The translations under genes were made by a program, and so were the position numbers. Shown here in pieces: positions 27,336 through 38,548 of a DNA stretch of 64,000 nt. Each line of letters starts with the position of its first letter. The first letter of the stretch is position 1. The DNA is from Beijerinckiaceae bacterium (GTDB lineage: Bacteria > Pseudomonadota > Alphaproteobacteria > Rhizobiales > Beijerinckiaceae): NCBI GenBank assembly GCA_027531565.1, contig JAPZSB010000001.1, forward strand, positions 1-64,000. The letters are read 5' to 3'. The notes under the pieces were generated by a model that saw only the letters and a list, made by a program, of their open reading frames with translations, had not been told where the DNA came from and made no database searches.

Positions 27336-29170
27336 AACGCTTCACCTTCCCCCGCTTGTCCCTGCCCGCCCTCCGGCTGCCAGCGATCCGGCTTCCGGCG
27401 CTGCGTGTGCCGTTCCGGCGCGCGGCTGCCACGGAACCCGTCCCCCGGGCGGCGGCTGTTCCGGCCGGGCCCGGCCTCATCCGCGCGCTGTTCATGGTGC
27501 GGCCGGAAAAGCTCGAACCGCGGATGGTGCTGCTGGCGCTGGTTTTCGGCGGCATGTTCGCCACGCTGCTCGGCCGGATCATCCAGATCAACACGCGCAG
27601 CGAGGACCCGGCAACGATCGGCCGGATGACTCAGGGTTCGATCTCGACCGCGCGCCCCACCATCGTTGACCGGCACGGCGTGACCATGGCGACGGATGTG
27701 AAGACCGTCTCGATCTTCGCCGATCCACGCAAGGTGATCGACAAGGACGAGGCGGCGGAGCTGATCAACGCCGTCTTCCCCGAACTCGACGGCCGCGAAC
27801 TGCGTGACAAGCTGGGAAAGAAGAACGGCTTCGTCTGGATCAAGCGCGAGGTGACGCCGAAGCAGCAGGCGGAGATCCACCGTCTCGGCATTCCCGGGAT
27901 CGGCTACCTGCCGGAGAACAAGCGTGTCTATCCGAACGGGATGGCTGGCGCCCACGTGCTCGGCTTCGCGAATATCGACAATGTCGGCATTGCCGGGATC
28001 GAGAAATATATCGACAGCCAGGGGCTGAACGACCTCAAGGGCGCCGGTCTGCTGCAGAGCGCCGGCGATCTCAAACCGCTCGAACTGGCGCTCGATGTGC
28101 GCGTCACCCATGCCGTCCGCGAGGAACTGACGGCCGCGCTCGACAAGTACAAGGCCAAGGCGGCGGCGGCCCTGGTGCTCGACGTCGATACGGGCGAGAT
28201 CATCGCCCATGTCAGCCTGCCTGATTACGACCCGAACAATCCGGGCGATGCGCTGAAGCCGGACAATATCAACCGGCTGCAGGTGGGCGTCTACGAGATG
28301 GGCTCGACCTTCAAGGCGCTGACGACGGCGATGGCGCTGGATTCGGGCAAGGTGCGGCTCAACTCGGTGTTCGATGCCAGCCAGCCCCTGCGCTACGGCC
28401 GGTTCAAGATCGGCGATTACAAGGGCAAGGGCCGGCCGCTCTCGGTGCCGGAGATCTTCATCTATTCCTCGAATATCGGCACGGCGCGCATGGCGCTGGC
28501 GGTCGGGGTCGAGGGGCACAAGGCCTTCCTCCGGAAAATGGGCCAGCTCGACCGCATGCGGACCGAGCTGCCGGAAAGCTCCGAGCCGATCAAGCCGGCG
28601 AAATGGGGCGAACTCAATACGATGACGATCGCCTTCGGCCATGGCCTTGCCGTGGCGCCGCTGCAGGCGACAGCGGCGACGGCGGCACTCGTCAATGGCG
28701 GGCGGATGATCCAGCCGACCTATCTCAAGCGCACACGCGAGGAGGCCGAGGCCAACGCCGTGCAGGTGCTCAAGCCCGAGACGAGCCAGATGATGCGCTA
28801 TGTCATGCGGCTCAATGCGGAGAAAGGCTCCGCCACCCGGGCCGACATTCCCGGCTATTATCTCGGGGGCAAGACCGGCACGTCGGAGAAGGTGATCGGC
28901 GGGCGCTATTCGAAGACGCGGCTGCTCACGACCTTCATGGCCGTGATGCCCGCCGACAAGCCGCGCTACATCCTTCTGACGATGCTCGACGAGCCCAAGG
29001 GCTTGCCTGAAACCCATGGCTATGCGACGTCCGGCTGGAATGCCGCGCCGACGACGGGCCGCATCGTGGAGCGGATCGGGCCGATGCTGGGGCTTGAAAC
29101 CAAGTTCGAATTGCCCCAGCAACCATTCCCGCTGGTGGCGCGGATCGGAGCGATGCCCGTCCGGCAATGA
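27332..29170 (+). CDS. ftsI: Septal peptidoglycan transpeptidase FtsI (PBP3)
   Basis: FtsI crosslinks septal peptidoglycan. The 612-residue protein has a basic cytoplasmic tail, one membrane helix (about 70-88, MVLLALVFGGMFATLLG), a pedestal domain and the transpeptidase domain with SxxK (S325-K328, in GSTFK), SSN (379-381) and KTGT (K514). The GTG start at 27332 overlaps the ftsL stop. The cytoplasmic tail carries an odd imperfect repeat of LPALR-like units (residues 10-27). Confidence 0.96.
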   Translation: MKRFTFPRLSLPALRLPAIRLPALRVPFRRAAATEPVPRAAAVPAGPGLIRALFMVRPEKLEPRMVLLALVFGGMFATLLGRIIQINTRSEDPATIGRMTQGSISTARPTIVDRHGVTMATDVKTVSIFADPRKVIDKDEAAELINAVFPELDGRELRDKLGKKNGFVWIKREVTPKQQAEIHRLGIPGIGYLPENKRVYPNGMAGAHVLGFANIDNVGIAGIEKYIDSQGLNDLKGAGLLQSAGDLKPLELALDVRVTHAVREELTAALDKYKAKAAAALVLDVDTGEIIAHVSLPDYDPNNPGDALKPDNINRLQVGVYEMGSTFKALTTAMALDSGKVRLNSVFDASQPLRYGRFKIGDYKGKGRPLSVPEIFIYSSNIGTARMALAVGVEGHKAFLRKMGQLDRMRTELPESSEPIKPAKWGELNTMTIAFGHGLAVAPLQATAATAALVNGGRMIQPTYLKRTREEAEANAVQVLKPETSQMMRYVMRLNAEKGSATRADIPGYYLGGKTGTSEKVIGGRYSKTRLLTTFMAVMPADKPRYILLTMLDEPKGLPETHGYATSGWNAAPTTGRIVERIGPMLGLETKFELPQQPFPLVARIGAMPVRQ

Positions 29171-29194
29171 CCGGCCGGAGCAGGGAACAGCCGG

Positions 29195-30730
29195 ATGTCC
29201 AAGAAGAACGCGCGCCCCGAGGCCGGGCATCCTGCCTCCGGAGCCCCGAAGAACGGAATCTCGCAGAACGGCTCCCTGCCGACACTGGGGGGCCTCGCTG
29301 CGGTTCTGGGCCTCTCGGCCGGGCATTTCGCCGATGTCCCGCTCGCCGGCCTGACCGCGGACAGCCGGGAGGTCCAGCCCGGCCATGCGTTCTTTGCGAT
29401 GCCCGGCACCAAGGTCGACGGGGCGCAGTTCATTCCGGCGGCGGTCGAGGCCGGTGCGATGGCGATAGTCGGCGCGGGGCCGCGCCCGGCCGGGCTCGAC
29501 CGCATCGTGCTCTATCTCCAGGCGCCGGACATGCGCGTCGCGCTGTCGCGCGGGGCCGCCTACATGTTCCCGCACCAGCCGCCGGTGATCGTCGCCGTGA
29601 CCGGCACGGCGGGGAAAACCTCGGTGGCCGAGTTCACCCGGCAGATCTTCGCGCATTGCGGGCATGATGCCGCCTCGCTCGGCACGCTGGGCGTGATCGG
29701 ACCGGGCGGTGCCGAATACGGCTCGCTGACGACGCCGGACCCGGTTACCCTGCACCGCACGCTTGATACGCTCGCACGGCGCGGCATCACGCATCTCGCC
29801 ATGGAAGCCTCCAGCCACGGGCTCGACCAGGCCCGGCTGGACGGCGTGCGGCTGAAGGCGGCCGGCTTCACCAATCTCGGCCGCGACCATCTCGATTACC
29901 ATCCGACGATGGAGGATTACCTCGCGGCGAAGCTGCGCCTGTTCGAGGTGCTGCTGCCGGCCGGGGCGCCGGCGGTGATCAATCTCGACGGCGATCGCGG
30001 CGCCGAGGCCGCGGTGGCGGCAGGGCTCGCCGGACGCGCGGTGCAGACGATCGGGCATCGGGGCGAGACGATCCGCATCGACAGCATCGAGCCCGAGGCG
30101 CTCGGCCAGCGGGTGGCGGTGACCTATCGCGGCCAGAGCCACGCCTTCCACCTGCCGCTCGTCGGCGCGTTCCAGATCGAGAATGCGCTCGTTGCCGCCG
30201 GCCTTGCCCTTGCGGCCGGGGCACCGGCAACGCTCGTCTTCGAGGCACTCGGCCAGTTGCGCGGCGTGCCCGGGCGGCTCGAACGGGTCGGTGTGTTCAA
30301 TGCCGCACCGGTCTATGTGGATTACGCCCACAAGCCGGAGGCCCTGGCCTATGCGCTGTCGGCGCTCCGCCCGTTCGTGTCGGGCAAGCTCGTCGTGGTC
30401 TTCGGCTGCGGCGGCGACCGGGATCCGGGCAAACGGCCGATCATGGGGCGGATCGCGGCCGGGAAGGCCGACCGCGTCATCGTGACGGATGACAATCCGC
30501 GCAGCGAGGACCCTGCGGCGATCCGGGCGGCCATCATGGCGGCCGCGCCGGGCGCTTTCGAAGTGGGGGACCGGGCGCTGGCGATCCAGCATGCCGTGGC
30601 GCTGCTCGAACCGGGCGATGCCCTGCTGATTGCCGGCAAAGGCCATGAAACCGGCCAGATCATCGGCTCGAACACCTATCCGTTTTCCGATCATGACGTG
30701 GCCCGCGCGGCCATCGAGGCGCTGAAATGA
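29195..30730 (+). CDS. murE: UDP-N-acetylmuramoyl-L-alanyl-D-glutamate--2,6-diaminopimelate ligase
   Basis: MurE adds the third stem residue. The DNPRSEDP motif (near residue 430) indicates meso-diaminopimelate rather than lysine. Other landmarks are the ATP loop VTGTAGKTSVAEF, the TTPDPVTLHRTL uridine/peptide region, MEASSHGLDQARLDG, and a LKAAGFTNLGRDHLDYH segment. The 511-residue length is normal with a short extra N-terminal tail (about 25 residues). It ends in a four-base overlap with murF. Confidence 0.97.
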   Translation: MSKKNARPEAGHPASGAPKNGISQNGSLPTLGGLAAVLGLSAGHFADVPLAGLTADSREVQPGHAFFAMPGTKVDGAQFIPAAVEAGAMAIVGAGPRPAGLDRIVLYLQAPDMRVALSRGAAYMFPHQPPVIVAVTGTAGKTSVAEFTRQIFAHCGHDAASLGTLGVIGPGGAEYGSLTTPDPVTLHRTLDTLARRGITHLAMEASSHGLDQARLDGVRLKAAGFTNLGRDHLDYHPTMEDYLAAKLRLFEVLLPAGAPAVINLDGDRGAEAAVAAGLAGRAVQTIGHRGETIRIDSIEPEALGQRVAVTYRGQSHAFHLPLVGAFQIENALVAAGLALAAGAPATLVFEALGQLRGVPGRLERVGVFNAAPVYVDYAHKPEALAYALSALRPFVSGKLVVVFGCGGDRDPGKRPIMGRIAAGKADRVIVTDDNPRSEDPAAIRAAIMAAAPGAFEVGDRALAIQHAVALLEPGDALLIAGKGHETGQIIGSNTYPFSDHDVARAAIEALK

Positions 30731-32175
30731 CATCGAGAACCGACGAGCCGCCGCTCTGGGGCCGCGACGAGCTGCTCGGACAAATGAAGGGCGAAAGCGC
30801 CCATCCGCTGGCCACGCCCATCCGGTCGATCTCCATCGATACCCGGACGATCGAGCCGGGCGGGTTGTTCTTCGCGATCCGCGGCGAGGCGCGGGACGGC
30901 CATGATTTCGTGGCGGATGCCCTCGAGAAGGGAGCCGCGGCGGCGGTCATCGATGCGGAGCATCGCGCGCAGTTTCCGGCCGATGCCGCCGTCATCGTGG
31001 TGGATGACGTGCTGGAAGGGCTGCGGCGGCTGGCCGTGGCGCGCCGGGCGGAACTCGACGGGCCGGCCATCGCGATCACCGGCTCGGTCGGCAAGACCTC
31101 GACCAAGGAAATGCTGCGCATCGCGCTCTCCGGGCAGGGCCGGGTCCATGCTTCGGTCGCCTCCTACAACAATCACTGGGGCGTGCCGCTGACGCTGGCG
31201 CGGATGCCCCGGGCCACGCGCTTCGGCGTGTTCGAGATCGGGATGTCGAATCCGTTCGAGATCCTGCCGCTGACCGCCATGGTGCGCCCGCATATCGCCA
31301 TCGTCACCACCGTCGAACCGGTGCATCTCGCGCAGTTCCACGGTGTCGAGGGAATTGCCGATGCGAAGGGCGAGATCTTCGCGGGGCTTGAATCCGGGGG
31401 CGTCGCCCTCATCAACGCCGACAATGCCCATGCCGCACGCCTCGCGGCGCATGCCGGGGCAAGCCGTGCCGGCCGGATCGTCCGGTTCGGCAGCGGCGAG
31501 GGGGCGGATATCCGGCTGAAGCAGGTCCATCTCGACCCGGATTTCAGCCTCGTCTCGGCCGAGGTTTTCGGCATTCCCGTGACCTACCGGATCGGCGCAC
31601 CGGGCCGGCACCTCGCGATGAACTCGCTGGCCGTGCTGGGGGCGGCGCACCTGGCCGGGGCCGATCTCGCCCTCTCCGCGCTGGCACTGCAGGATTTCGG
31701 CAGCGTCGAGGGCCGGGGCAAGCGCGAGGCGCTGCGGCTCGGCGACCGGCATTTCCTGCTGATCGACGAGAGCTACAATGCCAACCCCTCCTCGATGCGG
31801 GCGGCACTGGCCGTGACGGGCAGTGTCCCGCGTGGCGCGCGGGGGCGGCGCATTGCCGTTCTCGGCGACATGCTCGAACTCGGCCCGGAAGGCCCACACC
31901 TCCATGCCGGCCTGAAGGATCCCATCCTCGAGGCGGATATCGATCTCGTTTTTGCCGCCGGTCCGCTGATGAGAAACCTCTATCAGGGCTTGCCGGCCGA
32001 CCGTCGGGGCGCGTATGCGGAGAATGCCGAGGCTCTGGCACCGATCCTGTGCGATGCCATCCAGCCCGGCGATGTGGTGATGATCAAGGGGTCGCTGGGG
32101 TCCCGGATGGGGCGGGTGGTCAAGGCGATGCGGGAACGGTTCCCGGCGCTGGCGACCGAGCTTCCGGACCTCTGA
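30727..32175 (+). CDS. murF: UDP-N-acetylmuramoyl-tripeptide--D-alanyl-D-alanine ligase
   Basis: MurF attaches D-Ala-D-Ala, completing UDP-MurNAc-pentapeptide. The 482-residue protein shows the Mur ligase order: N-terminal substrate domain ([19 protein letters not shown]), ATP loop [26 protein letters not shown], and C-terminal domain with [17 protein letters not shown] and [11 protein letters not shown]. It overlaps murE and precedes mraY by 35 bases. Confidence 0.97.
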   Translation: MTSRTDEPPLWGRDELLGQMKGESAHPLATPIRSISIDTRTIEPGGLFFAIRGEARDGHDFVADALEKGAAAAVIDAEHRAQFPADAAVIVVDDVLEGLRRLAVARRAELDGPAIAITGSVGKTSTKEMLRIALSGQGRVHASVASYNNHWGVPLTLARMPRATRFGVFEIGMSNPFEILPLTAMVRPHIAIVTTVEPVHLAQFHGVEGIADAKGEIFAGLESGGVALINADNAHAARLAAHAGASRAGRIVRFGSGEGADIRLKQVHLDPDFSLVSAEVFGIPVTYRIGAPGRHLAMNSLAVLGAAHLAGADLALSALALQDFGSVEGRGKREALRLGDRHFLLIDESYNANPSSMRAALAVTGSVPRGARGRRIAVLGDMLELGPEGPHLHAGLKDPILEADIDLVFAAGPLMRNLYQGLPADRRGAYAENAEALAPILCDAIQPGDVVMIKGSLGSRMGRVVKAMRERFPALATELPDL

Positions 32176-32210
32176 GACACAGACACCCAACCGGAGCGGG
32201 GATTTTCGAC

Positions 32211-33293
32211 ATGTTCTACTGGCTCTCCGATTTCGCCAGCGTCTTCGGGCCCCTCAACCTGTTCCGCTACATCACGCTCCGGGCCGGTGCCGCCACGATG
32301 ACGGCGCTGTTCTTCGTCCTGCTGTTCGGGCCCGCGATCATCAACCTGCTTCGCGTCAAGCAGGGCAAGGGCCAGCCGATCCGCGAGGACGGGCCCGAAT
32401 CGCATCTGCTGAAGCGCGGCACGCCCACGATGGGCGGGCTGATGATCCTGTCGGGGATCGTCTTCTCCACCCTGCTCTGGGCCAATCTCGGCAATTCCTT
32501 CGTCTGGACCGTCCTGGCCGTGACGCTCGGTTTCGGGATCATCGGCTTCTACGATGACTACCTGAAGGTCACGAAGCAGTCCCACAAGGGCTTCTCCTCG
32601 AAGGCCAGGCTGGCGCTGGAAGCGCTGATCGCGCTGACGGCCTGCTACATCATCTCGCGCAGCTTCCCGCCGAATCTCGCCCATGCGGTTGCGATTCCGG
32701 TCTTCAAGGACATGCTGATCCAGCTCGGGGTGTTCTTCTTCATCTTCGGGGCTTTCGTGATGGTGGCCGCCGGCAATGCCGTGAACCTCACCGACGGGCT
32801 CGATGGCCTCGCCATCGTGCCGGTGATGATCGCGGCGGGGACGTTCGGGGTGATCGCCTATCTCTCCGGCAACGCGATCTTCGCGAATTACCTGCAGATC
32901 CATGCCATTCCCGGCACGGGGGAACTCGCCGTCATCCTCGGCGCGGTGATCGGGGCCGGGCTCGGCTTCCTTTGGTTCAATGCGCCGCCGGCGCAGGTTT
33001 TCATGGGCGATACCGGCAGCCTTGCGCTGGGCGGCCTTCTGGGCACCGTGGCGGTGGCCACCAAGCACGAGATCGTCTTCGCCATCGTCGGCGGGCTGTT
33101 CGTGCTCGAAGCGGCGAGCGTGATCATCCAGGTCGCCAGCTTCAAGCTGACCGGCAAACGCGTCTTCCGGATGGCGCCGATCCACCACCATTACGAGAAG
33201 AAGGGCTGGAAGGAGCCGCAGGTCGTGATCCGCTTCTGGATCATCGCGGTGATTCTCGCCCTGATCGGGCTGGCCACGCTGAAACTGCGCTGA
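32211..33293 (+). CDS. mraY: Phospho-N-acetylmuramoyl-pentapeptide transferase
   Basis: MraY makes lipid I at the inner membrane by moving phospho-MurNAc-pentapeptide to undecaprenyl phosphate. The 360-residue polytopic protein has about ten helices, with catalytic-region signatures [11 protein letters not shown], the acidic [23 protein letters not shown] and the late [15 protein letters not shown]. The ATG at 32211 matches the family N-terminus (MFYWLSDF). Confidence 0.97.
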   Translation: MFYWLSDFASVFGPLNLFRYITLRAGAATMTALFFVLLFGPAIINLLRVKQGKGQPIREDGPESHLLKRGTPTMGGLMILSGIVFSTLLWANLGNSFVWTVLAVTLGFGIIGFYDDYLKVTKQSHKGFSSKARLALEALIALTACYIISRSFPPNLAHAVAIPVFKDMLIQLGVFFFIFGAFVMVAAGNAVNLTDGLDGLAIVPVMIAAGTFGVIAYLSGNAIFANYLQIHAIPGTGELAVILGAVIGAGLGFLWFNAPPAQVFMGDTGSLALGGLLGTVAVATKHEIVFAIVGGLFVLEAASVIIQVASFKLTGKRVFRMAPIHHHYEKKGWKEPQVVIRFWIIAVILALIGLATLKLR

Positions 33294-33304
33294 GGGGATA
33301 CAGG

Positions 33305-34693
33305 ATGACACCCGTCGAGAGCTTCCGTTCCAGGGCCGTCGCGCTGTTCGGGCTGGGAGGCTCCGGCCTCGCCACGGCCCTTGCCCTTGCGGCTGGCGGG
33401 GCAAACGTCACCGTCTGGGATGATTCCCCGGCGGCGATTGCCAAAGCCGAAGCGAAGGGCCTGCGGGCTGCCGATCTGCGCCAGGCGGACTGGTCGGCCT
33501 TTGCGGCGCTGGTCCTCTCGCCCGGCGTGCCGCTGACGCATCCCGAGCCGCACTGGAGCGTGAAGCTGGCGCAGAAGGCCGGCATCGAGGTGATCGGCGA
33601 TGTCGAGCTTTACTGCCGCGAGCGGCGGCGCCTTGCCCCGGACGCACCTTTCGTGGCGATTACCGGCACGAACGGCAAATCCACGACGACGGCGCTGATC
33701 GCGCATCTGCTGCGCCATGCCGGCAAGGATGTGGCGCTCGGCGGCAATATCGGCACGCCGATCCTCGACCTGCCGCCGCCGGCGCCCGGCCGCTGCCACG
33801 TGATCGAGATGTCCTCCTACCAGATCGACCTCACGCCCTCGCTCCAGCCCAGCGTCGGCGTGCTGCTCAATATCACGCCCGACCATATCGACCGGCACGG
33901 CACGATGGAGCATTACGCCAGCGTGAAGGAACGCCTCGTCAAGGCGGCGGACAAGGTGGTGATCGGGGTCGACGATCCCTTCACCGAAGCGGCGGCGGTC
34001 CGCCTCGACCATACCGGCAAACCGATTGTCCGCATCTCGCTGCAGGAAACGCTTGGCGCGGGCATCCATGTCCGTGGGCGCGAGATCTTCGCCTGGCGCG
34101 GCCATGGCCGGAAACTGGCCGATCTCACCGGCATTCCCTCGCTCCGGGGCGACCATAATGCCCAGAACGCAGCGGCGGCGGTTGCCGCCTGCCTCGCGCT
34201 CGGAATCGACGAGTCCGTGCTTCAGGCCGGCCTCGCCAGCTTTCCCGGCCTCGCGCACCGGATGGAGCCGGTTGGCCGGGCGGGCAAGGCCTGGCTCGTC
34301 AATGATTCGAAGGCGACCAATGCCGATTCCACCGAGAAGGCCCTGCTCTCCTTCGAGGAGGGGCTGTTCTGGATCGCCGGCGGCAAGGCCAAGGAGGGCG
34401 GGATCACCAGCCTTGCCCCGCTTTTCCCGCGCGTGGCGAAAGCCTACCTGATCGGCGCGGCCGAAGCCGAATTCGCCGCCACGCTCGAAGGCAGGGTGCC
34501 CTACCAGCGGTGCGGCACGCTGGAGGTGGCGATCGCGGCCGCGGCCGCCGATGCCAATGCGTCGAAATTCAGCAATCCGGTAATCCTTCTTTCACCTTCT
34601 TGCGCCTCCTTTGATCAGTTTCCGAATTTCGAGGTCAGGGGCGACCAATTCCGCAGCCTGGCCCGCCAGCTCGCTGGATTTTCGGAGAACTGA
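33305..34693 (+). CDS. murD: UDP-N-acetylmuramoyl-L-alanine--D-glutamate ligase
   Basis: MurD adds D-glutamate to UDP-MurNAc-L-Ala. The 462-residue protein begins with a Rossmann-like [14 protein letters not shown] segment, then has the ATP loop [49 protein letters not shown]-type core (residues about 175-200), and C-terminal [19 protein letters not shown] at 33305 is 12 bases after the mraY stop, following GAGGGG. Upstream open frame is chance. Confidence 0.97.
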   Translation: MTPVESFRSRAVALFGLGGSGLATALALAAGGANVTVWDDSPAAIAKAEAKGLRAADLRQADWSAFAALVLSPGVPLTHPEPHWSVKLAQKAGIEVIGDVELYCRERRRLAPDAPFVAITGTNGKSTTTALIAHLLRHAGKDVALGGNIGTPILDLPPPAPGRCHVIEMSSYQIDLTPSLQPSVGVLLNITPDHIDRHGTMEHYASVKERLVKAADKVVIGVDDPFTEAAAVRLDHTGKPIVRISLQETLGAGIHVRGREIFAWRGHGRKLADLTGIPSLRGDHNAQNAAAAVAACLALGIDESVLQAGLASFPGLAHRMEPVGRAGKAWLVNDSKATNADSTEKALLSFEEGLFWIAGGKAKEGGITSLAPLFPRVAKAYLIGAAEAEFAATLEGRVPYQRCGTLEVAIAAAAADANASKFSNPVILLSPSCASFDQFPNFEVRGDQFRSLARQLAGFSEN

Positions 34694-34777
34694 CGGATCC
34701 GGCCCGGCCGGCTCCGTCCCGGAGCAGGTGCCGGTGCCGATCCTCCCGGAGGATCGATGCACCGGAAGTGAGGTCGG

Positions 34778-35953
34778 ATGGTCACGCGCGCGGAACGCAC
34801 AACCTTTGGCGAGTGGTGGTGGACGATCGACCGCTGGCTGCTGTTCTCGTTCGTCGCGCTGATGGTGTCCGGCTTCCTGTTCGGCCTTGCCGCCTATCCG
34901 CCGGTGGCCAACAAGCTCGGCCTGCCGACCTTCCATTTCGTCAACCGGCAGGCGGCCTTCCTGCTGATGGCCTGCGCCGTCATGATCGGGACCTCGTTCC
35001 TCAACCCGAGGCAGGTGCGGCGGCTGGCGCTGGTGCTCTTCATCGGCGGTCTCGCCATGGTCATCCTGACGCTGTTCCACGGCGCGGAAGTGAAGGGCGC
35101 CCGGCGCTGGCTGAACCTGCCCGGCTTCTCGCTGCAGCCCTCCGAAATCCTCAAGCCGGCTTTCGTTGTCATGGCCGCCTGGGCCTTTTCCGAACGGCAG
35201 AGCCGGCAGGACATGCCCTCGCTCACCATTGCCATGCTGATCCTGCCGCTGGCGGTGGTGCCGCTGATCCGCCAGCCCGACCTTGGGCAGACCATCCTGA
35301 TCAGCGCCGTCTGGTGCGGGCTGTTCTTCCTGGCCGGCCTGCACATCCTCTGGGTGATCGGCCTTGCCGGGCTGGGTGTCAGCGGGCTGTTCCTTGCCTA
35401 TCGCTTCCTGCCGCATGTGACGGACCGGATCGACCGGTTCCTCAACAAGGGCAATGGCGACACGTTCCAGACCGACATGGCGCTGGAAAGCTTCCTTTCC
35501 GGAGGCTGGTTCGGCCGTGGCCCGGGTGAGGGCACGGTGAAACGCAGCCTGCCCGACAGCCATACCGATTTCCTGTTCTCGGTGATCGGCGAGGAGTTCG
35601 GCGCCATCACCTGCATGCTCGTCGTGCTGGTCTTCGGCTTCATCGTGGTGCGCGGGATGATGCGCGCCCGCGCCAATGCCGATCCCTTCTGCCGGATGGC
35701 CGGCGCCGGGCTGATCATGCTGTTCGGGCTGCAAAGCTTCATCAACATGGCGGTCAACCTGAACCTCGTGCCGCCCAAGGGCATGACGCTGCCCTTCCTG
35801 TCCTATGGCGGTTCGTCCCTGCTTTCGGTCGCGCTCAGCAGCGGATTCCTTCTCGCCCTGACGCGCAGACGCCCGAAATCGGCCCTGACCGACCGGATGC
35901 CGGCCCATCAGGCCGCGCCGCGCGGGGCCATGCCCCAGCCTGCCGGAGGATAG
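34778..35953 (+). CDS. ftsW: Septal peptidoglycan glycosyltransferase FtsW
   Basis: FtsW is a SEDS-family polymerase that builds septal glycan strands from lipid II, working with FtsI. The 391-residue polytopic protein has the SEDS landmarks: HGAEVKGARRWLNL, the FSLQPSEILKPAFV segment, an extracellular loop with WFGRGPGEGTVKRSLPDSHTDF, and late MTLPFLSYGGSSLLS. The first 18 residues are cytoplasmic. murG starts three bases after its stop. Confidence 0.97.
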   Translation: MVTRAERTTFGEWWWTIDRWLLFSFVALMVSGFLFGLAAYPPVANKLGLPTFHFVNRQAAFLLMACAVMIGTSFLNPRQVRRLALVLFIGGLAMVILTLFHGAEVKGARRWLNLPGFSLQPSEILKPAFVVMAAWAFSERQSRQDMPSLTIAMLILPLAVVPLIRQPDLGQTILISAVWCGLFFLAGLHILWVIGLAGLGVSGLFLAYRFLPHVTDRIDRFLNKGNGDTFQTDMALESFLSGGWFGRGPGEGTVKRSLPDSHTDFLFSVIGEEFGAITCMLVVLVFGFIVVRGMMRARANADPFCRMAGAGLIMLFGLQSFINMAVNLNLVPPKGMTLPFLSYGGSSLLSVALSSGFLLALTRRRPKSALTDRMPAHQAAPRGAMPQPAGG

Positions 35954-35956
35954 CCC

Positions 35957-37051
35957 ATGGCCGACACATCCCGCCTGATCCTTCTGGCTGCCGGGGGTAC
36001 CGGCGGTCATCTCTTTCCGGCCGAAGCCCTGGCGGAAGTGCTGGTCAGCCGGGGCCACAAGGTCGCCCTGGTCACGGATACACGGGTTGATGCCTGGGTC
36101 GAGCGATTCCCCGGCGATGTGCACACGATCACGACCGGGACGGTGACCGGTGCCGGCCTGAAATCGAAACTGCGCGGTCTCTGGCGCCTGTTCCAGGGAG
36201 TGATGCAGGCCCGCCGCCTGATCCGGGATCTCGACCCCGCCATCGTGGTCGGGTTCGGCGGCTACCCGACGGTTCCGCCCATCCTCGCGGCGAAGGGCGC
36301 CGGCCTGCCGACACTGATCCACGAGGCCAATGCCGTGATGGGCCGGGCAAACCGGTTCCTGGCGCCGCGGGTGATGCGGATCGCCACCGGGCTGGAGCTG
36401 AAGGACAACCTCTTCCCCGACAAGACCGTCGTGACCGGGAACCCGGTGCGGAAGCCGGTCCTTCACGCGAAGGAGATCGACTATCCCGCCCTGAAGCCGG
36501 GTGGCACCGTGCGGTTGCTGGTCTTCGGCGGCAGCCAGGGCGCCCGGGTGATGAGCGATGTCGTGCCGAATGCGCTGCAGAACCTGCCGGAGGAGGTGCG
36601 CAAGCGCTTCCATGTGACCCAGCAGGCGCGCGACGAGGACGTGTTCCGCGTGGCCAAGATGTACGAGAAGCTCGGTGTCGCGCATCAGGTCGAGCATTTC
36701 TTCGACGACCTGCCGAAGCGCATGGCCGAGAGCCATCTCGTCATTGCGCGGGCCGGCGCGTCCACGGTGTCCGAACTGGGCGTGATCGGCCGGCCCTCGA
36801 TCCTCGTGCCGCTGCCCGGCGCGCTGGACCAGGACCAGGCTGCGAATGGCGCCATGCTGGCCAATTCCGGTGCGGCCATCGTCATCCTGCAGCCGGCTTT
36901 CACGCCGGTTTCGCTGGCCGATCTGCTCGATCGGCTGGCTGATGATCCGGACCGGCTGCAGCGCATGGCGCTGGCGGCGCGGACCACCGGCGTTTCCGAT
37001 GCCGCCTCGCGATTGGCAAGCGAGGTGCTTTCCATTGCCCGCAAGGGCTGA
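35957..37051 (+). CDS. murG: Lipid II synthase MurG
   Basis: MurG adds GlcNAc from UDP-GlcNAc to lipid I, giving lipid II on the inner face of the membrane. The 364-residue GT-B protein has the N-terminal loop LLAAGGTGGHLFPAEALAE, a membrane-contacting patch, IVVGFGGYPTVPP, LIHEANAVMGRANR, LVFGGSQGARVMSDVVP and the late RAGASTVSELGVIGRPSILVPLPGALDQDQ-like donor site. About 90 bases separate it from murC. Confidence 0.97.
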   Translation: MADTSRLILLAAGGTGGHLFPAEALAEVLVSRGHKVALVTDTRVDAWVERFPGDVHTITTGTVTGAGLKSKLRGLWRLFQGVMQARRLIRDLDPAIVVGFGGYPTVPPILAAKGAGLPTLIHEANAVMGRANRFLAPRVMRIATGLELKDNLFPDKTVVTGNPVRKPVLHAKEIDYPALKPGGTVRLLVFGGSQGARVMSDVVPNALQNLPEEVRKRFHVTQQARDEDVFRVAKMYEKLGVAHQVEHFFDDLPKRMAESHLVIARAGASTVSELGVIGRPSILVPLPGALDQDQAANGAMLANSGAAIVILQPAFTPVSLADLLDRLADDPDRLQRMALAARTTGVSDAASRLASEVLSIARKG

Positions 37052-37138
37052 TAGGCGAAACGCGTTTTCCCGCCCCCGAATCGGGACCGGGGCTCGATCC
37101 GCCGTGCCAGTGGCGCGGCCCATTCGGAAGTGACGTCG

Positions 37139-38545
37139 ATGAAGATTCCGCGCGAGACAGGCCCCATCCATTTCATCGGGATCGGGGGGATCGGCATGTC
37201 GGGCATTGCCGAGGTGCTCGCCAATCTCGGCTACACGGTGCAGGGTTCGGATGCCTCCGACAATGCCAATGTGAAACGCCTGCGCGAGAAGGGCATTACC
37301 TGCTTCGTCGGGCACAAGGCGGAGAATGTCGGCGAGGCCGGCGTGATCGTCGTCTCCACCGCGATCCGGCGGGACAATCCAGAGCTGGTGGCGGCGCGCG
37401 AGGCGCGCATTCCCGTGGTCCGGCGCGCCGAGATGCTGGCCGAGCTGATGCGGCTCAAGACCTGCGTCGCGATCGCCGGCACGCATGGCAAGACCACGAC
37501 AACCAGCCTCGTCGCGACCCTGCTCGACAAGGGCGGGCTCGACCCGACCGTCATCAACGGCGGCATCATCAATGCCTATGGCACCAATGCGCGGCTCGGC
37601 GGCGGCGACTGGATGGTGGTCGAGGCCGATGAAAGCGACGGCACCTTCCTCAAGCTGCCGGCGGATGTGGCGATCATCACCAATATCGATCCCGAGCATC
37701 TGGACCATTTCGGCACGTTCGATGCCATCAAGAAGGCCTTCCGGAGCCTTGTCGACAACCTGCCTTTCTACGGGTTCGCGGTGATGTGCATCGATCACCC
37801 GACGGTGCAGGAACTGGTCGGGCAGATCGAGGATCGGCGCGTCATCACCTATGGCGAGAATCCGCAGGCCGATGTCCGGCTGATGGGCGTCAATCTCGAG
37901 GGCGGCGTCTGCCGCTTCGACGTGGTCATCCGCGACCGGAAGAGCGGACGCGTCACGGAATTGCCGCGCATGGTCCTGCCGATGCCGGGCCATCACAATG
38001 CGCTCAACGCGACCGCAGCGATTGCCGTGGCGTTCGAGCTGGGCGTGCCGGTCGATGTGATCCGCGAGGGGCTGGCCGGTTTCGGCGGCGTCAAGCGGCG
38101 TTTCACCCGCACGGGCGAATGGAACGGGGTGACGATCTTCGACGATTACGGCCACCACCCGGTCGAGATCGCGGCGGTCCTGCGCGCGGCCCGCGCTTCC
38201 ACCAGGGGGCAGGTGATCGCCGTGGTGCAGCCGCATCGCTATACGCGGCTGCATTCACTGTTTGCCGAATTCTCCACCTGCTTCAACGATGCCGATACGG
38301 TGATCGTGGCCGATACCTATGCCGCCGGCGAAGCGCCGATTGCCGGTGCCGACCGGGATGGTCTCGTCGCCGGCATCAAGGCGCATGGCCACCGCCATGT
38401 CCTGCCGCTCGAAGGGCCGGAGACGCTGGCCCGCCATGTGGCCGCCGTCGCCCGCCCGGGCGACTATGTGATCTGCCTCGGCGCCGGGAACATCACCCAG
38501 TGGGCCTATGCGCTGCCGGGGGAACTGGCGGCGCTGAAAGGGTAG
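37139..38545 (+). CDS. murC: UDP-N-acetylmuramate--L-alanine ligase
   Basis: MurC adds the first stem residue, L-alanine, to UDP-MurNAc. The 468-residue protein begins with the Rossmann motif [16 protein letters not shown] and has the ATP loop [30 protein letters not shown] and the C-terminal [20 protein letters not shown] chose the ATG at 37139 with GGAAG eight bases upstream over a GTG nine bases earlier. murB follows after three bases. Confidence 0.97.
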   Translation: MKIPRETGPIHFIGIGGIGMSGIAEVLANLGYTVQGSDASDNANVKRLREKGITCFVGHKAENVGEAGVIVVSTAIRRDNPELVAAREARIPVVRRAEMLAELMRLKTCVAIAGTHGKTTTTSLVATLLDKGGLDPTVINGGIINAYGTNARLGGGDWMVVEADESDGTFLKLPADVAIITNIDPEHLDHFGTFDAIKKAFRSLVDNLPFYGFAVMCIDHPTVQELVGQIEDRRVITYGENPQADVRLMGVNLEGGVCRFDVVIRDRKSGRVTELPRMVLPMPGHHNALNATAAIAVAFELGVPVDVIREGLAGFGGVKRRFTRTGEWNGVTIFDDYGHHPVEIAAVLRAARASTRGQVIAVVQPHRYTRLHSLFAEFSTCFNDADTVIVADTYAAGEAPIAGADRDGLVAGIKAHGHRHVLPLEGPETLARHVAAVARPGDYVICLGAGNITQWAYALPGELAALKG

Positions 38546-38548
38546 GGG

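Noticed and set aside
26762-30733. Very long open frame on the minus strand (about 1320 codons) antisense to ftsL-ftsI-murE
   Set aside because: It is a by-product of high GC codon bias opposite well-supported cell-wall genes; the translation is Arg/His/Asp-rich without recognisable domains.
34592-38254. Long antisense open frame (about 1220 codons) opposite ftsW-murG-murC
   Set aside because: Same shadow effect; the composition is low-complexity and the plus-strand genes are certain.
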